Made by a program: the position numbers and the translations under genes. From Syngnathus acus (Eukaryota; Chordata; Actinopteri; Syngnathiformes; Syngnathidae): a stretch of DNA of 64,000 nucleotides. The stretch spans positions 10,760,967 to 10,824,966 of the forward strand of contig NC_051091.1 of NCBI RefSeq assembly GCF_901709675.1, given 5' to 3'. This document shows positions 44,400 to 56,950 of this stretch, in pieces (position 1 is the first letter of the stretch; each line of letters opens with the position of its first letter). Below the pieces are notes generated by a model. It saw only the letters and a program-made list of their open reading frames with translations, searched no databases and was not told the DNA's origin.

Positions 44400-46630
44400 C
44401 TCGGTTGGTCGTTTTCATTATCTCTGCCCTATTTTGGACATTAGAGTCTTGCATTGTGGAAGTTAAAAAGACGTAATATGGATTATAAAGAGCTGTTTTA
44501 CAAAATGACACAAACGTCAAGGAAAAAGCAAGAGGATTGTGAGAGATTATACCGTTTTAGGATGCATAGCCTGACTTCCTTGTCCCTGGTGCATGTGAGC
44601 AAATTATTATGGAAATCCATCGCATAGTTTTATTAAATCAGTTTATGGCTATATCCTGTGACGGTCTGCCCTTTTATCCTTGTCTGGATGCATGTGAAGA
44701 AGGATTGTGCCTTTTTGTTCTTGTGAGGACCCATTGTGTTATGATGCATCTTTGTACATTTTTGGGGATATTTTTGGATTGTATACCTGTATCCTTGCTA
44801 AGATTCATACGTATGTTGCATGAGAGAATCGTGAGCCTTGTGACAGTGTACTGCACAATATCCTTTTTATTTGTGAATATTTGTCATTGGGCGGACATGA
44901 CATTTGACGGCCCACATGAAACAATCTTGTTGCTTTATTTCACGTTTGAATGAAAGTCTTGCACCATTATTATTACTACACTTAACAATTGTTTCATCCT
45001 CTTTGACTTTTTTTTTTTTTACAGTCGCCCTGTGACAACTCGCCCTGTCATCTTTTCAACCCCCCCTTAACCCGAGGGGAAATTGTCCATTAAAAAGTCA
45101 CTGATGTCTTCTTTGTGACTCCTCTTTGATGGTTCCAAGGTGTCCTGAGGGAGAAAGTCAGCTTTTTTATCTTTTTATGTGTGGGTTCTACTCAGAGGAG
45201 GAAAGACTCCAGGGAGACGTGTCGGTTGCTTTGGAATTATTATGAAGAAACCTTGTTGTCGTTTTGTTTTGAGCACAGGAAAGGAAATTCTCAGTTTCCC
45301 CATCTCCACCGTTTCCCTCCTCGCATTCCATCTTCAGACTCTCCGAGGAAACGTATGGCGCCCTCTGGTGTTGAATCTGTTGCGTGAGCGTGGGAGATGC
45401 TGCTTCGTCTCGTCTTTCATTGCGTGAGTTCAGTTTCATCTTTGTTTACGTTTGCAACAATAGTCGCCACAAGCACCAGCTACTATGAAAACAATATGAG
45501 ATCAAACGCAACATGCAACTCTATGCTTCACAACACTTCATACCATTTTAAATATTTCAAGTCTTCAAATATAGTATTAAATTTTTAAGGTCTTTTAAAA
45601 AATGGAAAAGAATTCATTTACTTATGGGAATGTTTTTCCCTGTGATTTCCTGTGTTATGGTTTGAACCACCCATTTTTCATACTCACCTGTGCGTCATAC
45701 AGGATCTGTAAAAATATCTCATTGTCCTCGTGTTCTTTTATTAGACTAATCAACGCATTTTTCAAAGGCAGCATCATTTGGTTGTGTAACAGAACAGTGT
45801 ATTCATTTTCTTAATTTTTTTCTTTTTGTCCTGATTGCATTCTAGTATTGTTTTGTTGTAACAGTCAAAGCAGCACCAGAACCATCCGTATTCCTTTTCA
45901 AACCCCCCCCCCCCCTTTTTTTTATTTATTTTTTATTAATACATTCATCCACTTATATTTTCTAATTGGGGTTACGGGTGAACTGTAGGCTATCCCAGCT
46001 GGCTCTGAGCTATATGCTAAATTTCTTAAAATACTTTTTTAAAACTTCCACTGAAACTTCCATTGTTGTGCTCACACCCTGTCGGATACAATAGTTTTGA
46101 TTTGGCAACAACCTCCAGCATCTTGGGGCTTATGAACCATGTTGAAAGAGGAGCTTCATTTTGTCAGTTCAATGCTTTGGTGCCAAGAAAAAAAAATTCA
46201 ATTATGTTGAAATGAGGTGAGGAGCTCCATTCAAACCGTTTAAAACTCTTGTCTAGTTTAACGGTAGTGCTTTGACACCATCGTGTCACCATACCTTATA
46301 GGGAGGTATCAGCTCGAAGCAACAACCATTCACTCACAATCACGTCTGTTAAATTTTGAATTATAATGTGCATTTTGGGGGAAAGTTGCTCCCCCCCCCC
46401 CACTTTTTTTTTTTTTTTTTTTTTTAATTTTCACTGTCAAAACTGGTACTGATCATATATTTTTATTTCCTAGAGCCAGTCTCATTGCGTGGTGGTCCTC
46501 AAAGTGACCACTAATCCTTTACGGCTTTAGCCAGCAAGCCTCCCTCAAACTGCCTTCTCAGCATCTAGTCCTCGCATGTAAACACTGTCCCATAATACCA
46601 TAATCCCTTTCCAATCGGCGGCCAATCGTT
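44400..46630. other. Convergent intergenic interval trim62 / gpr160-like
   Basis: No gene supported. There are poly-C/poly-T junction tracts at about 45,903-45,925 and 46,391-46,425. A LINE-end-like text (TACATTCATCCACTTATATT ... GGCTATCCCAGCTGGCTCTG) lies near 45,940-46,010. A TTTATT on the plus strand at 46,462-46,467 could be the minus-strand poly(A) signal of the gpr160-like gene. Confidence 0.45.
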
Positions 46631-48001
46631 TCACACCGCCATGACAACAACAGCGGTGGAACCTCTGTGGGTAGATCCCCAAAACAGGCGGACGCAGGCC
46701 TCCAGGAGGGTCTCCACGCTCGTTAGCAGGAGGACATTGACACCGAGGTAAAGCGGAAGCACCAGGACGCCGAGCACGGCCAGCGAGGCCAGCGTCAAGT
46801 TCGAATCCCGCCGTCCCTCCCTGCGCAGCATCTCGAAGGGCACCATCGTGCATCCCTTCTCCTTGGAGGAACATTCCCGGCCGTCGCCCACCATCTTTCG
46901 TGTGAGGAGGAGAAGTGAGCACGTGACCAGGATCAGGATCAAGTAGAGGAAGGCCACGCCCCAACAGGGACTCATCGCTCTGGGTAGGGGGCTCAGCAGG
47001 TTGGGCAGACAACGCATCAAAGAGCCGCTGTCGACCAAACAAACCATGGCCCTGGCTTCCTCTGACTTCCATCGACACGGCAGGCTGAGGGCCACCGCCA
47101 CCCACACCGACAAACAGCACAAGTAGCCAATGGCGTGACACGGCCAGCCGCCATTCACCGCATCATCTTCATCCTCCTCTTCCTCCTTCCCTTCCTCTTC
47201 TTCTCTCGTCGTCCACAGAAATCGGGTGAGAAGCTCCACGGCGATAAGGGGTGTGATGAGCATCAGCACAGCGCCGTAGGTGTGGCTCAGGAAGAGCAGG
47301 AAGCGCAGGGCGATCACGCCCGGCGGCGGCGTCAGCTCGGCGAACCACCGCTCAAAGAGGCCCAGGAGGCTCAGGTAAACTGCACAAAGACACCATTTGA
47401 CAATGTTTTCACTCAACTTCCTGTTCAGGTTCAAGCTGAAGATGGCAAAGTCCACCAGGAACAAAAAACAGTGTACTGTAAACAAAACATACATTTGTAA
47501 AACACCAAGGACACATTTGTGTGTCTGTGTGTGTGGGGGGTAGCAGTTTAGTGCCGCTTTGATTTTCTTCAGACAGTACCAAAAAATAAATGTTCTTGCT
47601 ATGCAGGACAGATCTAACTGGCAAATACAATGCATTCTTTAAATGCAGCCCATGGGCAGCAATTAAAACAACAGGGGGCCTAAAACTGCCCCTGTGGAAC
47701 ATCACTATGACAGAGTGGCAGGGTAGGATATAGAACAACCACACAGTCAAGTCCTGCCTTTCAAATAATGGTTCTAAACCACTTGAGAGCGCTAGAAATG
47801 AAATCATTAGTAGCCAGCGCTACAACTAGCGAGCACCCTTGCCGCTCGCTCACCTGCGAGCAGGAAATCGGTGAAGATGAGGATGCAGCAGCCGCAGAAT
47901 CCCACAGGACTTCGCGACGTCACCAGCAAGGGCAGGCTTAGGAGGCTGCACACCACTTTGAAGACGCACAACACAGACGCGCCGTCCAACACGCTGTCCA
48001 T
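46631..48001 (-). CDS. Seven-transmembrane receptor-like protein, probable GPR160 relative
   Basis: Two coding exons: 48001-47854 and 47379-46631, joined at a GT-AG intron; 897 nt, 298 aa. Seven hydrophobic segments are visible: about VLCVFKVVCSLLSLPLLV, CCILIFTDFLLAVYLSLL (with an Asp in TM2), ALRFLLFLSHTYGAVLMLIT, GYLCCLSVWVAVALSL, GVAFLYLILILVTCSLLLL, LASLAVLGVLVLPLYLGVN, and a weaker last one. The TM2 Asp and HTYG in TM3 align with human GPR160 (LAFVDLLLL and SFTYG). There is no DRY motif or NPxxY, as in GPR160, an atypical orphan receptor. An acidic loop (poly-Glu/Asp) sits between TM3 and TM4. The start ATG is preceded by an acceptor (CCTCGCAG), so an untranslated exon lies upstream. 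It is convergent with trim62. The membrane topology is clear; the family name is tentative. Confidence 0.65.
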
Positions 48002-48461
48002 ATCTGCGAGGAAATGACACGCATGCAGCTCAAAACAGGTTTGCCAATTTTGCCTTGAGGTGTAGCAGCTCAGGAATGTCAGCTGCTTAGTAGGCTAGAA
48101 ATGTAATCATTTTTCCTGCACTTGTTTCTATTCATCCTGTGCTTGGAGATCGATACTTGAACTTTGCACTGTTTACTAAGAGGAAGCATCGGGGACATCA
48201 TTTAAACGATTTCAAACAAACACTACTGAAATGCTTCCATGTTCAATACTGAAAGACTCACATGAAGCCAACTGATTTTGTTTTGCTCATATACACACAC
48301 GCAAATGAATCATGAATCATACTAAAATACACTCAGAAAATATACTGCAAGTTTGGATGTCTGCAAAAGATAAAAAAAACTCAGCATGTGTAAGATTGTT
48401 TCAGTAGTGTGCGTGAGAACTGAGAAGTAATCCTGAATTATGCCACTGACAGCTCCATAAG

Positions 48462-48465
<4 letters not shown>

Positions 48466-48545
<80 letters not shown>

Positions 48546-48582
48546 ACACACACACAGACACACACACGCGCACACACACACA

Positions 48583-48643
<61 letters not shown>
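48466..48643. repeat. (CA)n microsatellite with GA/CG interruptions
   Basis: About 178 bases of CA repeat interrupted by GACACA and CGCG variants. Apparent Cys-Val ORFs on the minus strand are artefacts of the repeat. It lies in the 5' intron of the gpr160-like gene. Confidence 0.98.
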
Positions 48644-48646
<3 letters not shown>

Positions 48647-48751
48647 GTGATATTCACTTAAATCAGCAACACAACATTGCATGGACGTTGCATGGACACT
48701 CAGTAAAAATAACTAAATAAAAAAAATATCACCATTGTGAGTTTTCATTAC

Positions 48752-49016
48752 CTGGTCGCCCCCCTCCCGGGAGTCTTCAGAGCCGCATGTCACTTTAGAG
48801 CTGTTAAATACACTCTCTTCCTTTAACCGCCCCACACCCCGTTTTGCTGTTGCTGATAACCCCCCTCTCTCCCCTCCCCTCCCCTCCCCTCGTGGCCTCC
48901 CAGGGCGCCTTGCTTGCTTGCACCTGGAGCAGTGCTGGGTGTGGCATTGTTTGAACGGCTCGGGGAACCAGTCGGGCAACTAGCTGGACCACGAGACGAG
49001 CGTGTCGAGACAAACA
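48752..49016 (-). other. Probable 5' untranslated exon of the gpr160-like gene
   Basis: On the minus strand CGACCAG at 48752 is followed by GTAATGAAA, a plausible donor, after a GC-rich stretch that includes a (CCCCT)n run. The 5' edge is approximate. Its orientation makes the interval 49.0-49.7 kb a shared, head-to-head promoter zone with znf362. Confidence 0.35.
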
Positions 49017-49426
49017 AGGTTAGAGGGAAACAGAGAGGGAATTATTGAACTTGTTCAGGCAACTGCATGCTAATACACTGAACCCTCCCTCCCTCAGGCC
49101 TTGTTGGATTTTCTTAACGTCTATTTTTTTCCCTAATTGTAATTATTGAAATTTTGCATGCTTTTTCTTTTTACGTTTTCGCACTTCTTTTTTGCAGAAA
49201 GTACAATTGGTGCCTTGATGTGAGTTTAATTCATTCCTTGACTGTGCTTGTAACTTTTCCTATTCTAATGAATGAAAGTGCCATTAATCCGTTCCAGCCT
49301 TGCAAAGAAAATATTTTTTGATTCTGCTTGACAGATAGATAAGTCCTCTTCTCTCAGCTTCAAAACAGCTTTTCTCCCATATACAGCTTTCTGGTCTTCA
49401 GAAACGAAAATTAAAAGTTAAATTAG

Positions 49427-49500
49427 AATCAGCTTTATTGGCCAAATTTGTGCATGCCAAACGTCATCAAATCAAAAATAAAAAGACAATAACAAAGTAA
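49427..49500. mobile_element. Fish LINE 3'-end fragment
   Basis: AGAATCAGCTTTATTGGCCA followed by AAATTTGTGCATGCC matches the widespread fish repeat end AATCAGCTTTATTGGCCAAGT. Short; edges not defined. Confidence 0.45.
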
Positions 49501-49639
49501 AAAGTAACAACAGGCCAGCTGGTGAGAGGCCTAAATATTGTAAATGATGGTCAAAATTATACACTCCAGATGTTTTATACACTCCAGATGTTTTATGCAA
49601 GCAAAAAAAAAAAAGTTGCCCAGTGTAATAATAATGGTG

Positions 49640-50011
49640 ATGACGCTCCTCGCGCGGACCGCTCAGTCAGTCAAGTGTTAAGAGCGCCACCTGGTGCTGA
49701 TGTGCGCACATCAGCGCGCGCGTTCACGTGCAGAATTTCCACCAACATAGAGGCAGCGCGTTCACGTTCCCTCCCATCGTCTTCTCTACCCCAAAATTCC
49801 CCCCAAAATGTGGCATAAAATGGGTTAAAAAAAGAAAGAGAAGAAAAAATCGTATTGCTGCCGGGGGTTCGCCTCCTGCAGGACCCAGAAGTGAACAACA
49901 GGCGACCCGGAAGGTTTGAAGTCCGCCTGACTGCAAATCGACACGAAAAGAAGACGAGTGGCGATCGTTGCCCAAAGAATCATCGTGCCAGCTGCGCGCT
50001 CACTCAAGCAG
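49640..50011 (+). promoter_or_regulatory. znf362: CpG-rich promoter and untranslated first exon of znf362
   Basis: A local CpG cluster (GCGCGCGTTCACGTG, GGCGATCGTTGCCC and others) contrasts with its AT-rich surroundings. ACTCAAGCAG ends at 50011 and is followed by GTATGTGG, a good donor. The znf362 start-codon exon begins with its own acceptor at 53557, so this segment is the natural untranslated exon 1. AGCGCCACCTGGTGCTG at 49,682-49,698 resembles a CTCF core. Confidence 0.5.
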
Positions 50012-53000
50012 GTATGTGGCTTTTCCTTAAAAAAAAAAAAAAAATAATTCCGTCGACGTCGCGGAGCTTTCAACTCGCTGGGTTAGCGTCGTTGTTACGC
50101 AAGTCGTGCAAAAACTAAGTTGCCACCCCCCCCCCCCCTAAAAAAAAAAAAAAAAAAAAAAAAAACGAGCCACCCTGCGGCGCCCCTGTGATAAATGTGT
50201 ATTTATCCCACCATTACGTTACAGTACATCGCAACCACTGTATGCGCACTGAAAATGTTGATTCCTGCACATCCTCCATGAAAGACGTCGTGTTTGTGGG
50301 AGGAAGTGTCATTAGTGTTGTGTGTGTTTTTTTTCCCCTTCAAGCAGCCGGGATATTTAAAGCTGCAAAATGCAAGTCAACAAGGCGAAAGAGAGTGGTG
50401 CTGGCTGGCTGGCTGGGTGGGGGGGAAACAGCCACCCGACGTGCACGGGGACAATTGCTCGCCTGTGCTTACTCGGAATCGCCCGCTGCTTATAAAAATA
50501 AAAGCGAGGAATGGGCTGCCATTTTTGTTTCCCTTTTGTCTCGTTTTGGGCCAAAAGCAGAGCAGAGGAGAGGAGACGGCAGTCTGCAACGAGCCAGCGC
50601 ACAATAAAACGTTGCGTCTTTTGAAGATGGAGCTTCACATTTTCATGATGATTGTTATTCATATCATCTGAAGATGACAGCCTCCCCCCAAATCGTCTCG
50701 CAGTAGTAATAATTGTTTTTACTGTTACTGCATTGATGGTGATTGATGACGATGATGATGGATTATACAACAGGAACCCAAAACCGAGCAGTTTTAGTCC
50801 TGCATGCCGTGTTATTTCCAAAAATATAAAATAGATATAAATATAAAATGTACCAGTTTTTTAGCTTAGTTTGACTTTTATTTTATTGTTGTTTTTTCTA
50901 TGTAAATTGTATAGCGTTAAATAACCGTTTTGTGTATTTGCTTCCATTTGACTCTTTAAAATTTCTATTTTTATTACGAATAATTTTTACTCTACATTTT
51001 TCGTTTATACTGTGATTTTATTTTGTTTTTTAAGTTTAGTTATCTATGCAATAGTTAAAAGTTCAGTTTTTTAATGAACTTGGTCAGTTCTTAGTGCATA
51101 CAAAAAATCTGAATTAATGCTCATTTTTAAGAATTAGGAATTAAAACAAAAACTGAATAAAGCAGTTCAGATAGTGGATGGAAGGATTGCGTTTTGGGGG
51201 GTGTTGTCATCTTAATATACAAGCTCAAATACTGTACAATCAAGGAATAAGGCGGAGTAAGGAAATGAACTGTCGCACATTTCAACTAAGGCTGTATCCG
51301 AATGTGCACACTGTTTCGTATAAAGTGAAGGGGTTATGCCATTTTGTAGGTCTCCGAATGTCAAAAATGTAGGGCACTCAAAACTACCCACTATACACTT
51401 GGAAAAGTAGTGATCATCCATGTTTACCGAAAGGCCATGGATCAAATGTGAATATGAATAGGTTCTATCTTATCGATTATTTCATCGATTACCCCTCTTG
51501 CATCTGGCCTTAGTATCTAGCTCCTGATCAGCATGGGTTAAAGTATTACCGACAGTGCTTCCGTTTTACGTCACAGCTGACCCGAATTACGATTACTGGC
51601 ACTTGTGTGCCGCAAACAGCAAGAAGGAGATAAGGCAGTTTTGAAATTTTGTGTCAAATAAAAGACCCTATGCCAGTTCGTTCACAAACGAGACAAGAGT
51701 TCTTTGGTAGTGTTGTTTTTTTTTTTAACCTTTTACATGGGGTCACTTGATAGTTCGTATTGTAAACTGAGTCTCTTTTATCTTAAGATGCTAAGTCAGT
51801 AGTTCTTCTATTCTTACGCCGCTACGTAAATGACTGTCCTTTCATAACCTCGGAACGCCGCAACCGGAGGGCCCCTGTTCTTCTTGCCTCTACATTATGC
51901 TTGGAGACTATTCGATTCCGTGGTAGGCTGAGGTCGTCTTTACATGTGGTCCAGATGTGCAGAATCGAATTTTTGCATGCACTAAAAAAAAATCTTTCTT
52001 TTTTTTCCCCATTGGTTTTCGTCTTTTGGAAACATTTCTCATTGCATACTTTGGCACTCTTAAACCATTCCTGTGTGTGTTTGCTTTAGCCGAGGCATAA
52101 CACTAGGCCGCGTACGCCAGCCAAGAGCAACAAAAAAAAAACATTGGTCCTGTAACACCCCCCCCCCCCTTAAATATTTGTCTAATGATGGCAGGCGCAG
52201 TAGTTCGCTTTCACCTCCAGCAGGCTCGTCTAACTTGCACGACACTTGAAAAAAAATGCATAGCTTTTAGTATTACAGTGCTCTGAAGCACTTTTAGATA
52301 CTGTCGTCTGTGTATCAAGTAATCATTGGGTATTTGCAAAAGCATCTAGCAAATGTGCTAATCTTGTCGTCATCCACAATTTGCAGGAATGACAACAGAT
52401 TAGGTTTTCATGTAATTGGTTTAAAAAATAGAGGAGCTAGGGAGGGGGATCATAAGTAGCCAATATTAATCCTGTTAAAGTCAGAACCCTGAAGAACGTG
52501 CTATATAAAATGGTATGGTCCTGTTGTAAAATCAAAAATGGTGTGGTCCTTTGAGCCCAATGAAAAAAGTTTGACAAAATCATTATAATTTTGTATTACA
52601 TGTAATTTTATTTGTGATATATTTAGTATTTCTTTTTATTACTGAGATTAGGTTTGCAAATGGTGTTGCCGCTGTAAAATGATGTATTTCTCCCCCAACA
52701 ATGCTTAAAGGCTACTTTGTTGTTCATGGACTACCATTTGCTTTCTGGTTTGGGGGAAACTTGAAAAAGTTGAGTTATTAACAACTGAATTATTTACTAT
52801 TTTTTGTCAGTATTTAACATTCAACACTTGGTTCACGAATGGTGCAGGATTATACCATTTATTTCATGGCGGGGGAAGATATAAGTTTGACCATGTGGAT
52901 CTCAGTCATAACTAAGATAACTTTTGCCCAATTTTCTCTTTCTGTCAAATTATTCTAAATGACTGCTTCAAATGAAAATGTCAGATTTTTGTTGCCTTTT

Positions 53001-53556
53001 CAGGCTTGGGTTCTTCCACCTTCCGTTTGCTTTAAATGAAATTCTGCAACTGTGATCCTTCCACCTGGAATTTGCATTATTGCAATAGTTGTTGACGTGC
53101 CTCATGAATGTCCAAATACCGCCAATCCTAAATGCTTACTTTAAATGCGAAATAAAAATATTCTAATAACATTCCAATTTTAAGAAAGAAATTATGTTTA
53201 GGGCATTATTTGATTCACTCACCTTTTGACTGCTGCTTGTCAGTTGTTGAACATCCTGGTGTGTGATGCCTGTGTTTTCGCTGATAACACTTTGACAGTG
53301 AAGGCTCCCCTAAACCACAGCGCCTCTCACGTGATTGCATATCTAACTGGCATGGACGCCTCTTCTTGCAAATGACTTCACCTTGTCTGCGCAAGGAGCT
53401 AAATAAAGATCCACCTCCTACTTGCCTCTGTCGGACTTTAAAGAAAAAAGTGTCTAAGTAGCACATTGAAAAATGAAATGAACATGCCGAATTAAGAAAA
53501 AAAACACTATAAGAACTAGCCGATCTAAATTTTCTTTTTTTCTCGATGTATTCCAG
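50012..53556. other. znf362 5' UTR intron
   Basis: No exon supported. It holds a C14/A27 homopolymer junction (about 50,127-50,165), a GAT-rich patch near 50,745-50,760 and a poly-C run near 52,158. The rest is AT-rich and featureless. Confidence 0.45.
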
Positions 53557-53557
53557 A

Positions 53558-56367
53558 ATGGCGGAACCTCGCTTTAACAGTCCCTATTTTTGGCCCCCGC
53601 CACCAGCCATGGCTGTCACGCAGGTGAGTCTTATTTCAAGTCTGCTCTCTTTAAATTTTCCAGAGGAAAATGATGTGTTTTTGCATACCTCAGTCCTTTG
53701 AATTTTCTGATTATTCACGTAGTTACTTGGCAACGTGATCGAGGAATTCAGTAGGGAATCGTACAAAAAAATATATATATATATAGATATAAAAACACCA
53801 GATCACATTCAAACTGAACTATTTTAGGAACAGAAACTCTGACAAACAAAAAGCATCCTAATGAGTCTTCTCTTTTGATGGAATGAAGGAGCAGCTGATG
53901 GCGGAGAAGATTCGAGCGTCTCATCCAGCCCCTGTGACGCTCCCCTCCCAGCAGCCCTTGCTGTCTCCAGAAGGCGACCAGCACGTGACGTCCAAAGCCC
54001 AGCAGTCGGACGTCGTCCTGCACTCCAGCCCCGCTCGGCCCACCTCCAGCTCACTCACGGGTACGTCGTCACGATTGCATACCGAGCTTTTCACGTTTGT
54101 GAAGTTTATCACTTTGGTGATACGTGGCAAGCATGGTTATTATAGTTAACAGAAATGGACGAAATAACTGAAATTAAACATTTCAACATGAACCATTTTC
54201 AGTCATGAAAGGAAATAACGGAAAGCACATCTTGTGTTTATAAAACTGAGTAAACCTAGAAAAATGTCCTTGCTAATTGCTACAAATATGACTCCGATGT
54301 TTTCTTCAAGGTCGAATTCTCGGCGACGTCAACTTGAACCTGGACGGCAAAGCGGCCATCAAAGCCAGGGGACTGTGGGAGGACTGGCGTCAGCTCATTG
54401 AACACCCTGCTCGGGCAAACCACCTCTCAGGTGACGGCATATCGTCTAATGCAAATATTTAGATTTTCCTGATTTATAAAAAAAAATATTTTATCTGCGC
54501 GGGCAATGATTACTTTCATATTTTAGCATGAAGAGATATATCGGTCAACTACTCAGGCTTTGAAGATGCCGTTGTGACTTTGCTTACATGCGAGGCAGTA
54601 CATTCAAATTCCCCAGTTTCCTCGAATGCATCATTGATATCGGCTCCTCTCGTCCTTCAGGCGTTTCTCTGGCATCCAGAACAGGAAACCTCAACAACTC
54701 TGAGGTCACCTCGCCCGCAACGCCGCCCTCGGGTGCCTCCACACCCCACCTGCTCTCCAGCTTCGCCAACCCCCACGGGATGGACCCCGGGAGAACCAAC
54801 GGAGGTCTCATGAGCCTACTCGGGGTGTCCAAGCCGCCGAAAGACGGGCGTCGGAAAATCAAAGCGGAGAACGGCTCCTCGCTCTTGGTGGTGCCGTACC
54901 CTATCCTGGCGTCCAGCAACGACCAGTCCGCCATCAGCATCACTGCCAAAGAGAAAACGTACAGGTACGCTAATCGGGCCGTGGATTAGAGAGGCTCAAG
55001 ATGTCTACTACCTTCTTCTTCCTGTCCATCTATCGAGCACAATCCAAAGCATCACGAGTCTCCTTTGTATCCCGACCGCAGGTGTAAAGTGTGCCCGCTC
55101 ACCTTCTTCTCCAAGTCGGACATGCAGATTCACTCGAAGACGCACACGGAGGCCAAGGCGTACAAGTGCCCTCACTGCACCAAGACGTTCGCCAACGCCC
55201 CGTACCTGGCGCAGCACCTGCGCATCCACTTGGGCCTCAAGCCGTACCGGTGCGCCTACTGCGAGAAGTGCTTTCGACAGCTCTCGCACCTGCAGCAGCA
55301 CACCAGGTGAGATGCTCCAAAAAGACTTCTGTGTATGAAATATGGCTTCAGTCGTGTTCCATTTGAGTTGTTTATCAATTAATTTTCATTCAGAATCCAC
55401 ACGGGGGATCGTCCGTATAAATGCTTCCAGCCCGGATGTGAGAAGGCCTTCACGCAGCTGTCTAATCTTCAGGTAAACTCAAATTAAATTTTACTTGATT
55501 CATTATAACAACATAGTATGTTTTGTGATTATTGTTTTGTATTTTATTATGGCAAAACTGAAATATTGTGGTTTATTTTTATGACAATAAAACCTTTTTT
55601 TTTTAATAAATTTTATTTATAGATAAAAGAAAATATTTTCTTTTTTTTCATTATTTCATTATTTTATCATTCCAAAAACAATAGTAATGTGCAATATAAT
55701 ATACATGTCTAGGTTTGTCATTTATTTTGTATTTTATTATTGTCATTTATTTTGTATTTTATTAATAAGAGCAATTATTGTAATGTAATTTACCTGAATT
55801 ATTTATGTTATTTATTTATTTTTTTATGTATGTTTTTTAAATTTTATTTGACCTTTTAGGGCAAATGAAATACCCGATTTTTGTTGTTTGCAGTCTCACC
55901 AGAGGCACCACAACAAAGACAAGGCGTTCAAGTGTTCCAACTGCTTCCGGGCTTACTCGGATGCGGCGTCGCTGCAGATGCACCTTTCCGCCCACGCCAT
56001 CAAGACGGCTCGGGCCTACTGCTGCAACACGTGCGACAGAGCGTACACGTCGGTGAGTGAATGGTCACTGCTAGCTTAATTTTCTTAGAATTATTTTAAT
56101 CATGGGGGGCCAACTGCCGCAGACCACAAGCCCCAGAAATTTCCTTTGACTTTTTTCGACATTTCTTTTCTCTAAAACGCTCACCAGCCATCTGCACGCC
56201 TTGCATTGCAGGAGACCTACCTCATGAAGCACATGTGCAAGCACGCAGCGGGGCAACACGGGGGGCCTCGGAGGAACGACGCCCCCCACCACCATCCCCG
56301 GACGGATGCCTCAGACCTGAGCGCGGCCGCCATTTTGTCCCGACATCACCTCGCTCTCTCCGTTTAG
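53558..56367 (+). CDS. znf362: Zinc finger protein 362 (ZNF362/384, rotund-squeeze type)
   Basis: Nuclear DNA-binding transcription factor of the ZNF362/ZNF384 family, related to Drosophila rotund/squeeze. Exons: 53557-53623 (ATG 53558), 53889-54060, 54311-54430, 54661-54964, 55082-55306, 55394-55472, 55894-56052, 56212-56367; 1281 nt, 426 aa (human 420). The N-terminus MAEPRFNSPYFWPPPPAM is near-identical to human, then KEQLMAEKIR-type sequence and a Ser/Pro-rich middle with GRRKIKAEN and LLVVPYPILAS. Six C2H2 fingers lie at about residues 222-386. The first is CKVC, the fourth has the longer C-x4-C spacing (CFQPGC), the last is CNTC...HMCKH. Linkers such as HTGDRPYKC are canonical. Finger order matches ZNF362 and lacks the extra duplicated fingers and poly-Gln of ZNF384. 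The acceptor of exon 2 (AATGAAG/GAGCAG) is the least certain junction. Confidence 0.92.
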
Positions 56368-56944
56368 TATACGACGACAACCATATGGACTCGGGTACGA
56401 CCAAAAACAAGAAACAAAGTGCCAGAGTGTACTAATATCCTATGAGGAGGTACAGTAATACTTTCCTCTGTATTAATTATAAATATATATATATACGCAT
56501 CTGGATTATGTCTAATGAGCACTTTGAGGCCTGAAAAGGACAGACTTATAACATTTATTGTGATGTCACAGATTGTTCTTTTTTTATACGCTCCCTAACT
56601 TTTTTAATGCTCGTTAAGGTATCTTCTAGTATGCGTTCCAAGTTGATGTAAATATTATGTGCTGAGTTTTTTTGTATCGTTGGTATTTATTCTTTTTGGC
56701 CACATTCCCTCCTAAGATCACCTATGTTTTGATAAGAAAAAAAGAAAAAAAACGGGTTCAACTCAGAGGCCGGCATATTAGGTCCACCCGCACAATTTAA
56801 TACGAATAAGAGTTATCTTATATCACAAAATTTGCCTTTGCAAAGACAATAGTGTTAAGTTTAACAATCTGTTTATTATTGTGGTAGCCTCGTGTGTCCT
56901 AACACAAAAACAACATAGGATTGACTGTCAAACTCTTTTTAAAG

Positions 56945-56950
56945 AATAAA
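56945..56950 (+). promoter_or_regulatory. znf362: Candidate polyadenylation signal of znf362
   Basis: AATAAA about 580 bases after the stop, with no competing gene between. Other AATAAA copies follow near 57,047 and 57,406. Confidence 0.35.

Noticed and set aside
46545-47141. 198-codon minus-strand ORF overlapping the receptor exon
   Set aside because: Alternative frame of the gpr160-like second exon; low-complexity Gly/Pro/Arg content, no helices.
53557-56367. znf384
   Set aside because: Lacks the duplicated fingers and poly-Gln tail of ZNF384; length and N-terminus fit ZNF362.
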